From Nocardioides exalbidus (lineage in GTDB: Bacteria; Actinomycetota; Actinomycetes; Propionibacteriales; Nocardioidaceae), in contig NZ_FNRT01000002.1 in NCBI RefSeq assembly GCF_900105585.1, positions 186,001-250,000 of the forward strand: DNA of 64,000 nucleotides. Direction: 5' to 3'. The translations under genes and the position numbers were made by a program. This document shows, in pieces, positions 36,459 through 45,000 of the stretch. The notes under the pieces were generated by a model. That model searched no databases. It saw only the letters and a program-made list of their open reading frames with translations, and had not been told where the DNA came from. Position 1 is the stretch's first letter. Each line of letters opens with the position of its first letter.

Positions 36459-37895
36459 TCAGGCGCTGAGCGAGCGCAGCCGGGCCCCGATCTCGGCGGC
36501 CACCGCAACCGCGAGGTCGGCCGGCGACTCGCCGTCGACCTCGGGCACGACGTGCTGGACGACGCCGTCGGCGAGGAGGTCGGTCGCCCGGATGTGCTGG
36601 CGGGAGGCCATCTCGGGCGCGTGCGTCACGTCGCCGTGCACGATCAGGCTCGCGCCCTCCGGCGGGAGCGGGGAGAGCCACGCGTGCTCAGTCGCGACGA
36701 CGGTGCGCGCGGGCAGGAAGGCGAGCGCCCCTCCCCCGCAGCCCTGGCCGAGGATCACCGACACCGTCGGCACGCTCATCGTGGTGAGGGTCGCGATGCA
36801 CCGCGCGATCTCGCCGGCGATGGCGCGCTCCTCGGCCTCGGGGGAGAGCTCGGCGCCGGGGGTGTCGATGATGCTGACCAGCGGCAGCCCCAGCTCCTGG
36901 GCCAGGCGCATCCCGCGCCGGGCCTCGCGCAGCGCGCCGGGCCCCATCGCGTGCCCGGGCGTCTGGCGCGAGCGGTCCTGGCCGATGACGACGCACGGCT
37001 GGTCGTCGAGGCGGGTCAGGGCGACCAGGACCGTCGAGTCGCGCTCGCCCTCGTCGGTGCCGCGCAGCTGCAGGGTGCCGGTGGCGCCGTGGGCGAGGAG
37101 GTCGCGCACGCCGACCCGGTCCGTACGCCGGGTGCGCTCGACGCTGTCCCACGCGGGGTGGTCGCCGATCGGGAGCGGCTCCCGCGCGGTCAACCGGCCG
37201 GGGCCGGGGCCGTCCACGAGCACGGCGAGGGCCTGGTCGAGCATCTCGGGGAGTTGCTCGGCGGGGACGACGCCGTCGATGACGCCGGTGGCGGCGAGGT
37301 TCTCCGCGACCTGGACGCCCGGGCGGAACGGCCGGCCGTGGAGGCCCTCGTAGACCTTCGGCCCGAGGAAGCCCACCAGCGCTCCGGGCTCGGCGACGGT
37401 GACGTGCCCGAGCGAGCCCCACGAGGCGTAGACGCCGCCGGTGGTGGGGTGGCGCAGGTGCACGAGGTAGGGCAGGCCGGCCGCCCGGTGGTCCATGAGC
37501 GCGCGGGAGATCTCGACCATCCGCACGAAGGCGGGGGTGCCCTCCTGCATCCGGGTGCCGCCCGACGCGGTGCTGGCCATGAGGGGCAGGCCCTCGGCGG
37601 TGGCACGCCGGACGGCGGAGGTGATCCGGTCCGCGGCGACCCGGCCGATCGAGCCGGCGAGGAAGCGGAACTCGTTGACCACCACCGCGACCGGCCTGCC
37701 ACGGACCTCGCCCTGGCCGGTGAGCACCGACTCGTCGGTGCCCGCCTTCTCGGCGGCCGCCTCGAGGGCGGCGCGGTAGCCGGGGTCGGGCGAGGAGTCG
37801 GCGTACGACAGGTCGATCGGCTCGTCCCAGGAGACGAACGAGCCCTCGTCGAAGACCAGGTCGAGCAGCTCGTGGGCGGTCCAGCGCTTGGTCAC
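36459..37895 (-). CDS. Single-chain acyl-CoA carboxyltransferase (AccD-AccA type fusion)
   Basis: A 478-residue protein that joins both halves of a carboxyltransferase. The N-terminal half (about 1-240) is AccD-like (ASTASGGTRMQEGTPAFVRM, TTGGVYASWGSLGHVTVAEP). The C-terminal half (about 250-478) is AccA-like (GPGALREARRGMRLAQELGL, SIIDTPGAELSPEAEERAIA, GQGCGGGALAF). No zinc-finger cysteines precede the AccD part. The GTG start overlaps the CoA-transferase stop (GTGA), so it is part of that operon. Possible roles are acyl-CoA carboxylation with a biotin subunit encoded elsewhere, or the reverse decarboxylation as in malonate or methylmalonyl decarboxylases. No biotin carrier gene is nearby. 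Confidence 0.88.
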   Translation of the reverse strand: MTKRWTAHELLDLVFDEGSFVSWDEPIDLSYADSSPDPGYRAALEAAAEKAGTDESVLTGQGEVRGRPVAVVVNEFRFLAGSIGRVAADRITSAVRRATAEGLPLMASTASGGTRMQEGTPAFVRMVEISRALMDHRAAGLPYLVHLRHPTTGGVYASWGSLGHVTVAEPGALVGFLGPKVYEGLHGRPFRPGVQVAENLAATGVIDGVVPAEQLPEMLDQALAVLVDGPGPGRLTAREPLPIGDHPAWDSVERTRRTDRVGVRDLLAHGATGTLQLRGTDEGERDSTVLVALTRLDDQPCVVIGQDRSRQTPGHAMGPGALREARRGMRLAQELGLPLVSIIDTPGAELSPEAEERAIAGEIARCIATLTTMSVPTVSVILGQGCGGGALAFLPARTVVATEHAWLSPLPPEGASLIVHGDVTHAPEMASRQHIRATDLLADGVVQHVVPEVDGESPADLAVAVAAEIGARLRSLSA

Positions 37896-39070
37896 CGGCT
37901 GCCCCCGGACGACACCCAGGAGCGGATCGACTCGGAGTGCTGGTCGAGCAGCGGCGGCGCGGTGTGGTCGGTGCGGGTCACCTCGTCGCCGGTCGCGTCG
38001 AAGAACCGCAGGGGCGGGCCGGGCAGCGTGAGCCCGCCCAGCGTCGGGTGCTCGACGTCGACGAGCAGCCCCTGGCTGGCGACCTGGTCCCACTCGTAGA
38101 CCTCGTCGAGCGTGCGGACCTTGCCGGCCGGCACGCCGACCTCGGCCAGGCGCGCGAGCAGCGGCTCGGAGTCCCAGTCGGCGAAGACCTCCTCCACGAC
38201 CTCGATCACGCGCTCGCGGACGGCGACCCGCTCGCTGTTGGTGGCGAGTCCCTCGGCATCGGGGTCGAGCCCGAAGCCTGCGCAGAACTTCTTCCAGAGG
38301 CCCTCGCTGCCGAGCGCGATCTGCACCGCACCGTCGCGGCAGCGGAACAGCCCGTAGGGCGCGATCGAGGGGTGGTGGTTGCCCTGCGCCCGGCCGACCT
38401 CGCCGGCCACGGTCCACCGGGTGCCCTGGAAGGCGTGCACGCCGACGACGGACGCGAGCAGCGACGTACGCACGACCTGGCCCTTGCCCGTGGAGGCCCG
38501 CTCGTGGAGCGCGGCGAGGATGCCGTAGGCGCCGTACATCCCGGAGAGCAGGTCGGCGATCGGTACGCCGACGCGCTGGGGGTCGTCGGGACCCGAGCCC
38601 GTCAGCGACATCAGCCCGGCCTCGCCCTGGGCGATCTGGTCGTAGCCGGCGCGGCCGCCCTCGGGCCCGTCGTGCCCGAAGCCGGTGATGGAGAGGACGA
38701 CCAGCCGCGGGTTGCGGCGCATCAGCTCCTCGATGCCGAGGCCGAGCCGCTCGAGCACGCCGGTGCGGAAGTTCTCCACCAGCACGTCGGCGCGGTCGAC
38801 GAGTCCGAGGAGCACCGCCTTGTCGCCCTCGTCCTTGAGGTCGAGCGCGATGGACTCCTTGTTGCGGTTGGTGCAGAGGAAGTACGTCGACTGGCGGGCG
38901 TCGGGCTCGCCGACGAACGGCGGGCCCCAGCCGCGGGTGTCGTCGCCGGAGCCCGGCGCCTCCACCTTGACGACGCGGGCGCCCAGGTCGCCCAGCATCT
39001 GGGTGGCGTGCGGGCCCGCGAGCGCGCGGGTGAGGTCGACGACGAGGAGGTCGGAGAGAGGACCGGTCAT
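37892..39070 (-). CDS. CaiB/BaiF family (class III) CoA-transferase
   Basis: Moves CoA between an acyl-CoA and a free carboxylic acid. The 392-residue protein has the family start SDLLVVDLTRALAGPHATQM, the strand GARVVKVEAPGSGDDTRGWG, the segment NRNKESIALDLKDEG, and catalytic D173 in VGVPIADLLSG. The ATG at 39068-39070 was chosen; an ATG five codons upstream overlaps the transporter stop. It lies between a MatC-like transporter and the carboxyltransferase, so the acid it activates is probably the imported one. Confidence 0.92.
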   Translation of the reverse strand: MTGPLSDLLVVDLTRALAGPHATQMLGDLGARVVKVEAPGSGDDTRGWGPPFVGEPDARQSTYFLCTNRNKESIALDLKDEGDKAVLLGLVDRADVLVENFRTGVLERLGLGIEELMRRNPRLVVLSITGFGHDGPEGGRAGYDQIAQGEAGLMSLTGSGPDDPQRVGVPIADLLSGMYGAYGILAALHERASTGKGQVVRTSLLASVVGVHAFQGTRWTVAGEVGRAQGNHHPSIAPYGLFRCRDGAVQIALGSEGLWKKFCAGFGLDPDAEGLATNSERVAVRERVIEVVEEVFADWDSEPLLARLAEVGVPAGKVRTLDEVYEWDQVASQGLLVDVEHPTLGGLTLPGPPLRFFDATGDEVTRTDHTAPPLLDQHSESIRSWVSSGGSR

Positions 39071-39078
39071 GTTGTTGT

Positions 39079-40440
39079 TCACCATCCGGGGAGTACGAGG
39101 GCGGCCCACACGAGCAGCGGGCCGACGAGGGTCACGATCGCGGCGTAGCCGAGGATCTGCTTGTAGTAGGTGGTCTCGCCGATGTTGTCGGGCCGGTTGG
39201 CCAGCATCAGCGCGCCGTTGGTGCTGAACGGGCTCACGTCGACGATCGTCGAGCTCACGGCGAGCGCGGCGACGAAGAGCCCGGCGGACAGGCCACCCTC
39301 GGCGACCAGCGGGATGGCGATCGGGATGATCACCGGCAGCAGGGCGGTCGAGGAGGCGAACGCCGACACGATGCCGCCGACGTAGCAGAGGATCAGCGCG
39401 CCGATGGCGGCCGCACCGAGCCCGGCGGCCCACTTGCCGACGAACTCCGGGGAGCCGGCGGTGGTGAGGATCGTGGCGTAGGTGCTGACGCCGGCCACGA
39501 GGAGCACGGTCGGCCAGGCGATCTGCTTGACGGTGTCCTTGTAGGCCTTCGGCGTGAGGATCGAGAGCACGACGGCAGCGGTGATCGCGGCGAAGCCGAT
39601 GTTCTTGTCGAAGACCAGCGCGACGACGGCCACGGCGACGAAGGCCAGCAGCGTCAGGGTGTGCTCGAGCGTGGTGCCGGCATCGCCCGGGTTGGGGGTC
39701 CCGGTGCTCGGGCTCGCGCCGGTGGCCGACTGCGCGTCGGTGCGGTCGCGACGCGTCGTACCACCGGTTCCGGACCCGGCGGCGACGGTTCCACCACCGG
39801 CCATGACGAGCTCGCCCTCGCCGTCCATCCGCAGCTTCATCAGCTTCCGGCCGCCGAGCACGATGAACAGGATGGCCGCCATCACGGTGTTCACCAGCAG
39901 GCTGGAGAGGAAGATCGTCATGTGCGAGGCGCCCATGCCGGCGTCCTCCATCACCGAGTTGGTGATCGTGCCGTAGATCGAGATCGGCGAGAAGCCACCC
40001 GCCTGGGCACCGTGGACGACGAACATGCCCATCATCAGCGGGCTGATGCCGTAGCGCCCGGCGAAGCCGAGGGCGATCGGGCCGATGATCGCGCACGCCG
40101 CGGGGCTCGCGGCCCCGATGGCGGTGATCACGGCGGTGACCGCGAACATCACCCACGGGATCAGGGCCACGCGGCCGCCGACGGAGGCCACGGCTGTTCG
40201 CACGATCAGGTCGACCGTGCCGTTCTGCCGTGCGATCGCGAAGAGATAGGTGACGCCGATGAGCGTCAGCACCAGGTCGGCACTGATGCCGGCGAGGATC
40301 TCCTTCTCGTCGAGGTTGAGGGAGTACATCCCGACGAGCCACGCGGCGACGTAGGCCAGCGCTCCCATGTTGATCGGCAGCAGTGTGCCGACCACGAACA
40401 AGGCGACCAGGGCGATGATCGCGATCCATTCCGGACCCAT
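39079..40440 (-). CDS. MatC-like dicarboxylate (malonate-type) transporter
   Basis: A 453-residue polytopic membrane protein with about 11-12 helices. The N-terminal third (MGPEWIAIIALVALFVVGTL, LAYVAAWLVGMYSLNLDEKE, GISADLVLTLIGVTYLFAIA) is the MatC N-terminal domain pattern found in malonate and related dicarboxylate carriers. A hydrophilic Gly/Thr-rich loop lies in the middle (about 215-260). The second half carries SAFASSTALLPVIIPIAIPL and the conserved VDVSPFSTNGALMLAN. It is the first gene of the operon, divergent from a GntR regulator. Malonate is the leading guess, but other C3-C5 dicarboxylates are possible. Confidence 0.88.
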   Translation of the reverse strand: MGPEWIAIIALVALFVVGTLLPINMGALAYVAAWLVGMYSLNLDEKEILAGISADLVLTLIGVTYLFAIARQNGTVDLIVRTAVASVGGRVALIPWVMFAVTAVITAIGAASPAACAIIGPIALGFAGRYGISPLMMGMFVVHGAQAGGFSPISIYGTITNSVMEDAGMGASHMTIFLSSLLVNTVMAAILFIVLGGRKLMKLRMDGEGELVMAGGGTVAAGSGTGGTTRRDRTDAQSATGASPSTGTPNPGDAGTTLEHTLTLLAFVAVAVVALVFDKNIGFAAITAAVVLSILTPKAYKDTVKQIAWPTVLLVAGVSTYATILTTAGSPEFVGKWAAGLGAAAIGALILCYVGGIVSAFASSTALLPVIIPIAIPLVAEGGLSAGLFVAALAVSSTIVDVSPFSTNGALMLANRPDNIGETTYYKQILGYAAIVTLVGPLLVWAALVLPGW

Positions 40441-40506
40441 GACGAACCTCCGAGCTTCCAGAGTCGAGAGCCGGGCGCGGGGATCGGGGGGTGGTCCTCG
40501 TCACAG

Positions 40507-40553
40507 TTGGCTCAGTGGCCTAGCCAATAGGACAATGAGCCGGTAGTCAATAG
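40507..40553. promoter_or_regulatory. Candidate operator region between matC-like and gntR genes
   Basis: Within the 122-base divergent space lie an inverted repeat TTGGCT (40507-40512) / AGCCAA (40522-40527) and a direct repeat TAGCCAATAG (40521-40530) / TAGTCAATAG (40544-40553). The second copy ends 9 bases before the GntR ATG. FadR-type GntR proteins bind short palindromes in such divergent regions, so this is the likely control site of both operons. Confidence 0.5.
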
Positions 40554-40562
40554 TGTGTGCTC

Positions 40563-41264
40563 ATGTCCGACTCGTTCCCCCCGCGGCTGCTGCGCACCCG
40601 CCTCTACGAGCAGGTGGCCGGCCAGATCTCCGCGTGGATCGACGACAACGGGCTGCGGGCCGGCGACAAGCTGCCGCCCGAGCGCGAGCTGGCCCAGCGC
40701 CTCGGCGTCAGCCGCGCCACGCTGAGCCAGGCGCTCGTCGCGCTGGAGGTCGTGGGGGTCGTGGAGGTACGCCACGGCGACGGGACCGTCGTGACCGAGC
40801 GCCAGCAGCAGTCGACCCGCATCGTCGAGGCGATCCGCAGCCACGCCGACCGGCTCCCGGAGATCATCGAGACCCGCGACGCGCTCGAGACCAAGATCGC
40901 CGCGCTCGCCGCCGCCCGCCGCACCGACGACGACCTCGCCCGCATCGACGACGCGCTCGCCTCCATGGCCGCCGACATCGAGGCGGGAGGTCGTGGCGTC
41001 GAGGGCGACGAGCGCTTCCACGGCGCCGTCACCGCGGCCTCGCACTCGCTGCTGCTGGCCCGGTTGATGGACGAGATCGGCGACCTCATCAAGGAGACCC
41101 GGATCGAGTCGCTCGGCCAGCCGGGCCGCCCCCAGGACTCGCTGGCCGGGCACCGCGCGATCGCCGAGGCGATCCGCGCCGGTGACCCCGAGGCCGCGTC
41201 CGAGGCCATGCACGCCCACGTGGCGATGGTCAGCGACGTCGCCCTGCTGCGCGAGCAGCCGTGA
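40563..41264 (+). CDS. GntR-family regulator, FadR/FCD subfamily
   Basis: A 233-residue regulator. The winged helix (about 10-75) contains RLYEQVAGQISAWIDDNGLR, KLPPERELAQRLGVSRATLS and VRHGDGTVV. The C-terminal FCD domain (about 90-225) has the metal and ligand residues in ARRTDDDLARIDDAL, DERFHGAVTAASHSLLLARL and LAGHRAIAEAIRAGD, AMHAHV. FCD regulators usually sense organic acids or acyl-CoA, which suits the neighbouring transporter and CoA-transferase. The ATG at 40563 is preferred over the GTG two codons before it. Its stop overlaps the TauE-like start (GTGA). Confidence 0.93.
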   Translation: MSDSFPPRLLRTRLYEQVAGQISAWIDDNGLRAGDKLPPERELAQRLGVSRATLSQALVALEVVGVVEVRHGDGTVVTERQQQSTRIVEAIRSHADRLPEIIETRDALETKIAALAAARRTDDDLARIDDALASMAADIEAGGRGVEGDERFHGAVTAASHSLLLARLMDEIGDLIKETRIESLGQPGRPQDSLAGHRAIAEAIRAGDPEAASEAMHAHVAMVSDVALLREQP

Positions 41265-42031
41265 CCGCACTCGAGGCGCTGCTGGTCCTGGTGACCGGGT
41301 TCGGCGCCGGCGTGCTCTCCTCCACGGTCGGCGTCGCCTCGCTGCTGAGCTTCCCGGTCCTCGTCGGGCTCGGGCTGCCGCCGGTGGTGGCCAACGTGTC
41401 CAACACCCTCGGCCTCATCCCCGGCGGCGTCGGCGGCGTCGTCGGCTACCGCGAGGAGGTCCGGGAAGCCGGTCGGATCGCCTGGATCATCATGCTGGTC
41501 TGCGCCGTCGGTGCAGTGCTCGGCGCTGCCCTGCTGCTCGGCCTCCCGCCGGGCGTCTTCGAGACGATCGTGCCGTTCCTCATCCTCTTCACCTGCCTGC
41601 TGGTCGGCATCCAGCCGCGCGTCGCGGCCTGGCTGCGGGCCCGCCACGAGCGCCTGCACGGCGAGCAGCTCGCCGAGCGCCGCCACATGTCCCCCACCAC
41701 GACGTTCTTCGCGACGGTCACCGGTGTCTACGGCGGCTACTTCGGCGCCGGCGCGGGCGTGATGATGGTGGCTGTCCTCGGACTCGGCACCGACCTCGAG
41801 CTGCGCATCGTCAACGGCCTCAAGACGCTGTCGCTGATGGTCGGCAACATCGTCGCCGGGCTGATCTTCGTCGTCGTCGCCGACCCGCGCTGGGACGTCG
41901 CCGGACTGCTCGCCGCCGGCTCGCTCGTGGGCGGCTACGTCGGTGCCCGCATCGGCCGCAAGCTGCCCGACGGCGTCTTCCGGTGGTCCGTCGTGGCGGC
42001 CGGCATCGTGGCCGCGGTCCTGCTGCTCTGA
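41261..42031 (+). CDS. TauE/SafE family membrane transporter
   Basis: A 256-residue polytopic protein with about 8 helices and the two-fold repeat of TauE/SafE (former DUF81) anion exporters: LVTGFGAGVLSSTVGVASLL in the first half and TVTGVYGGYFGAGAGVMMVA in the second. VNGLKTLSLMVGNIVAGLIF is also typical. The GTG start overlaps the GntR stop by 4 bases, so it is co-expressed with the regulator. Family members move sulfite, sulfoacetate or other organic anions; here an organic acid linked to the divergent operon is plausible. Confidence 0.92.
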   Translation: MTALEALLVLVTGFGAGVLSSTVGVASLLSFPVLVGLGLPPVVANVSNTLGLIPGGVGGVVGYREEVREAGRIAWIIMLVCAVGAVLGAALLLGLPPGVFETIVPFLILFTCLLVGIQPRVAAWLRARHERLHGEQLAERRHMSPTTTFFATVTGVYGGYFGAGAGVMMVAVLGLGTDLELRIVNGLKTLSLMVGNIVAGLIFVVVADPRWDVAGLLAAGSLVGGYVGARIGRKLPDGVFRWSVVAAGIVAAVLLL

Positions 42032-42050
42032 CCGCCCTCCGGGCGACGGA

Positions 42051-45000
42051 TCAGGACAGCAGGCCGCGGACCACGCGCAGGCCGACCGACAGGCGCGCGA
42101 GCTCGGCGGTCTCCTCGCGGCAGATCTCCTCGAGGGTCGCGGCCGAGCGGCCGATGAGCTCCTCGTCGGCGTCCTCCCACGCGGCCACCCGGGCGGGTGC
42201 CGCGTCGTCGGCGCTGGTCGACTCGAGGACCTGGGCGGTGAGCTGCTGGTGCACGCCGTAGAGGTCGTCGCGCACCGCGGCGCGGGCCATCGTCTGCCAG
42301 CGGTCGTCGCGCGGCAGGGCGAAGATCCGCTCGACCAGGGCGGGCAGGCCCAGCCGCTCCCCCAGCGCGAAGTGGACGCGCGCCACCGCGACCGGGTCGA
42401 GGTCGAGGCGGTCGGCGGTCTCCACGATGCCGAGCAGGGCGTACGCCGGCGACAGCACCGCGACGCGCGAGGCGAGGTCGTCGCCGATGCCCGCGTCGGT
42501 GAGCCGCTTCTGCCGGGCCAGGTAGTCGTCGAGCTCGCGCCCGCTCATGATGCCGGGCAGCGCGGCCATGACCGTCTGCACCCGGGACTGGAAGAACTCG
42601 ACTGTCGCGATCGAGTCGAGGGGCGGGCGCCGGTTGGAGACCAGCCAGCGCGAGGCGCGCTCGACGAGCGTGCGCATCTCGATCCGCATCCGGGTCTGCC
42701 GCTCGGCGGGCACCTCGTTGTCGAGGGAGGCGATCTCCTGGCGCAGCGCGAGCGAGCCGAAGATCTCGCGGGCGACGAAGTTCGCGCGGGTGAGGTCGGC
42801 CGGGCTGGCGCCCGTCTCCCCCGCGAGCCGCGGCCAGAAGGTCATGCCGGCACCGTTGACCAGGTCGTTGACGACCTGGGTCACGATGATCTCGCGGCGC
42901 AGCGGGTGGTCCTCGATGGCCGCGACCAGGTCGGGCACCATCTGCCTCGGGAAGTAGGCGAGCAGGTCCTCGCGCAGGTAGGGGTCGTCGGGCAGGTCGG
43001 ACTCGATGAGCTCGTCGGCGAGCACGATCTTGGTCCACGCCATCAGCACCGAGAGCTCGGGGCCGGAGAGCGCCTGCTTGCGGTCGAGGCGCCGCCGGAC
43101 CTGGCGCGTCGTGGGCAGTCCCTCGAGGTCGCGGTTGAGCACCCCGCGCCGCTCGAGCGCGCGCATCCAGTCCTCGTGCACGTGGAGCAGCGACGGGGCG
43201 TGCGCCTCGGCGTTGGCGAGGGCGAGGTTCTGCTCGTAGTTGTCCTTGAGCACGAGCTCGCCGACCTCGTCGGTCATCTCGGCGAGGAGCGCGTTGCGCG
43301 CGGTCTCGTCCATCTCGCCGGACCGCACGACGCGGTCGAGCAGGATCTTGATGTTGACCTCGTGGTCGGAGGTGTCGACACCGGCGGAGTTGTCGATGAA
43401 GTCGGTGTTCATACGGCCGCCGCTACCGCCGACGCCGTACCTCGCGTACTCGACCCGGCCGAGCTGGGTGAACCCGAGGTTGCCGCCCTCGCCGATGCAC
43501 CGGGCGCGCAGGTCCTCGCCGTTGACGCGGATCGCGTCGTTGGCCTTGTCGCCGGCGTGGGCGTCGGTCTCCTCCGACGCCTTGACGTAGGTGCCGATGC
43601 CGCCGTTCCAGAGCAGGTCGACCGGCGCCAGCAGGATCGCCTTCATCAGCTCGGCGGGCGTCAGCGCCGTGGTCGACGACGGCAGGCCGAGCACCTCCCG
43701 CACCTGCGGGGACACCGGGATGGACTTCGCCGTGCGCGGCCACACCCCGCCGCCCTCGGAGATCAGCGAGGTGTCGTAGTCCTTCCAGCTCGACCTCGGC
43801 AGGTCGAAGAGCCGGCGGCGCTCGGCGTAGGACGAAGCGGCGTCGGGCGCCGGGTCGATGAAGATGTCGCGGTGGTCGAAGGCCGCGACCAGCCGGGTGT
43901 GCTCCGAGCAGAGCATCCCGTTGCCGAAGACGTCGCCGGACATGTCGCCGATGCCGACGGCCGTGAAGTCCTCGGCCTGGCAGTCGATGCCCATCTCGCG
44001 GAAGTGGCGCTGGACCGAGACCCAGGCGCCCTTCGCGGTGATGCCCATCGCCTTGTGGTCGTAGCCGACGGAGCCGCCGGAGGCGAAGGCGTCGCCCAGC
44101 CAGAAGCCGTAGTCCTTCGCGACGCCGTTGGCGATGTCGGAGAAGGTCGCGGTGCCCTTGTCGGCCGCGACGACGAGGTAGGAGTCGTCACCGTCGTGGC
44201 GTACGACATCGGCCGGGGGCACCGTCTCGCCGCCGACGAGGTTGTCGGTGATGTCGAGCAGGCCGGAGATGAAGGTCTTGTAGCAGGCCACGCCCTCGGC
44301 CAGCCACGCGTCGCGGTCGGACGGGTCGGGCAGCTGCTTGCAGAAGAACGCGCCCTTCGCGCCGACCGGCACGATCACGGTGTTCTTCACCATCTGCGCC
44401 TTGACCAGGCCCAGCACCTCGGTGCGGAAGTCGTCGCGCCGGTCGGACCACCGCAGGCCACCGCGGGCGACCGCGCCGAAGCGCAGGTGCGAGCCCTCGA
44501 CGCGCGGGCTGTAGACGAAGATCTCGTAGCGCGGGCGCGGCTCGGGCAGGTCGGGGATCGCGGACGGCTCGAGCTTGAACGAGATGTAGGGGTGGAGCTC
44601 GCCCTCGGCGGTGCGCTGGAAGAAGTTGGTGCGCAGGGTGGCGCGCACGAGGGTGAGGTAGGACCGCAGGATGCGGTCGTGGTCGAGGCTGACGACCTCG
44701 TCGAGCGCCCTGGCGAGCTTCTCCTCGATCGCCTCGACCTTCGCGACCCGGGCCTCGGCGTCGGCCTCGAGGACCCGGTCGCGGCCGGGGTCGAAGCGCG
44801 ACTCGAAGAGCTCGACCAGCAGCCGCGTGATGTCGACGTTGCTGCGCAGCGCCTCCTCGATGTAGTCGAGGGCGAAGGGCGAGTTGCCCTGCTTGAGGTA
44901 CTTCGCGTAGGCCCGCAGCACCGTCGCCTGGCGCCAGGTGAGCCCGGCCGCGAGGACCAGCTGGTTGAAGCCGTCGATCTCGTTGAAGCCGCTCCAGACC

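Noticed and set aside
39071..40504. Upstream extension of the CoA-transferase frame across the transporter gene
   Set aside because: The extra 470 residues are an out-of-frame reading of the MatC-like gene and have no CoA-transferase similarity.
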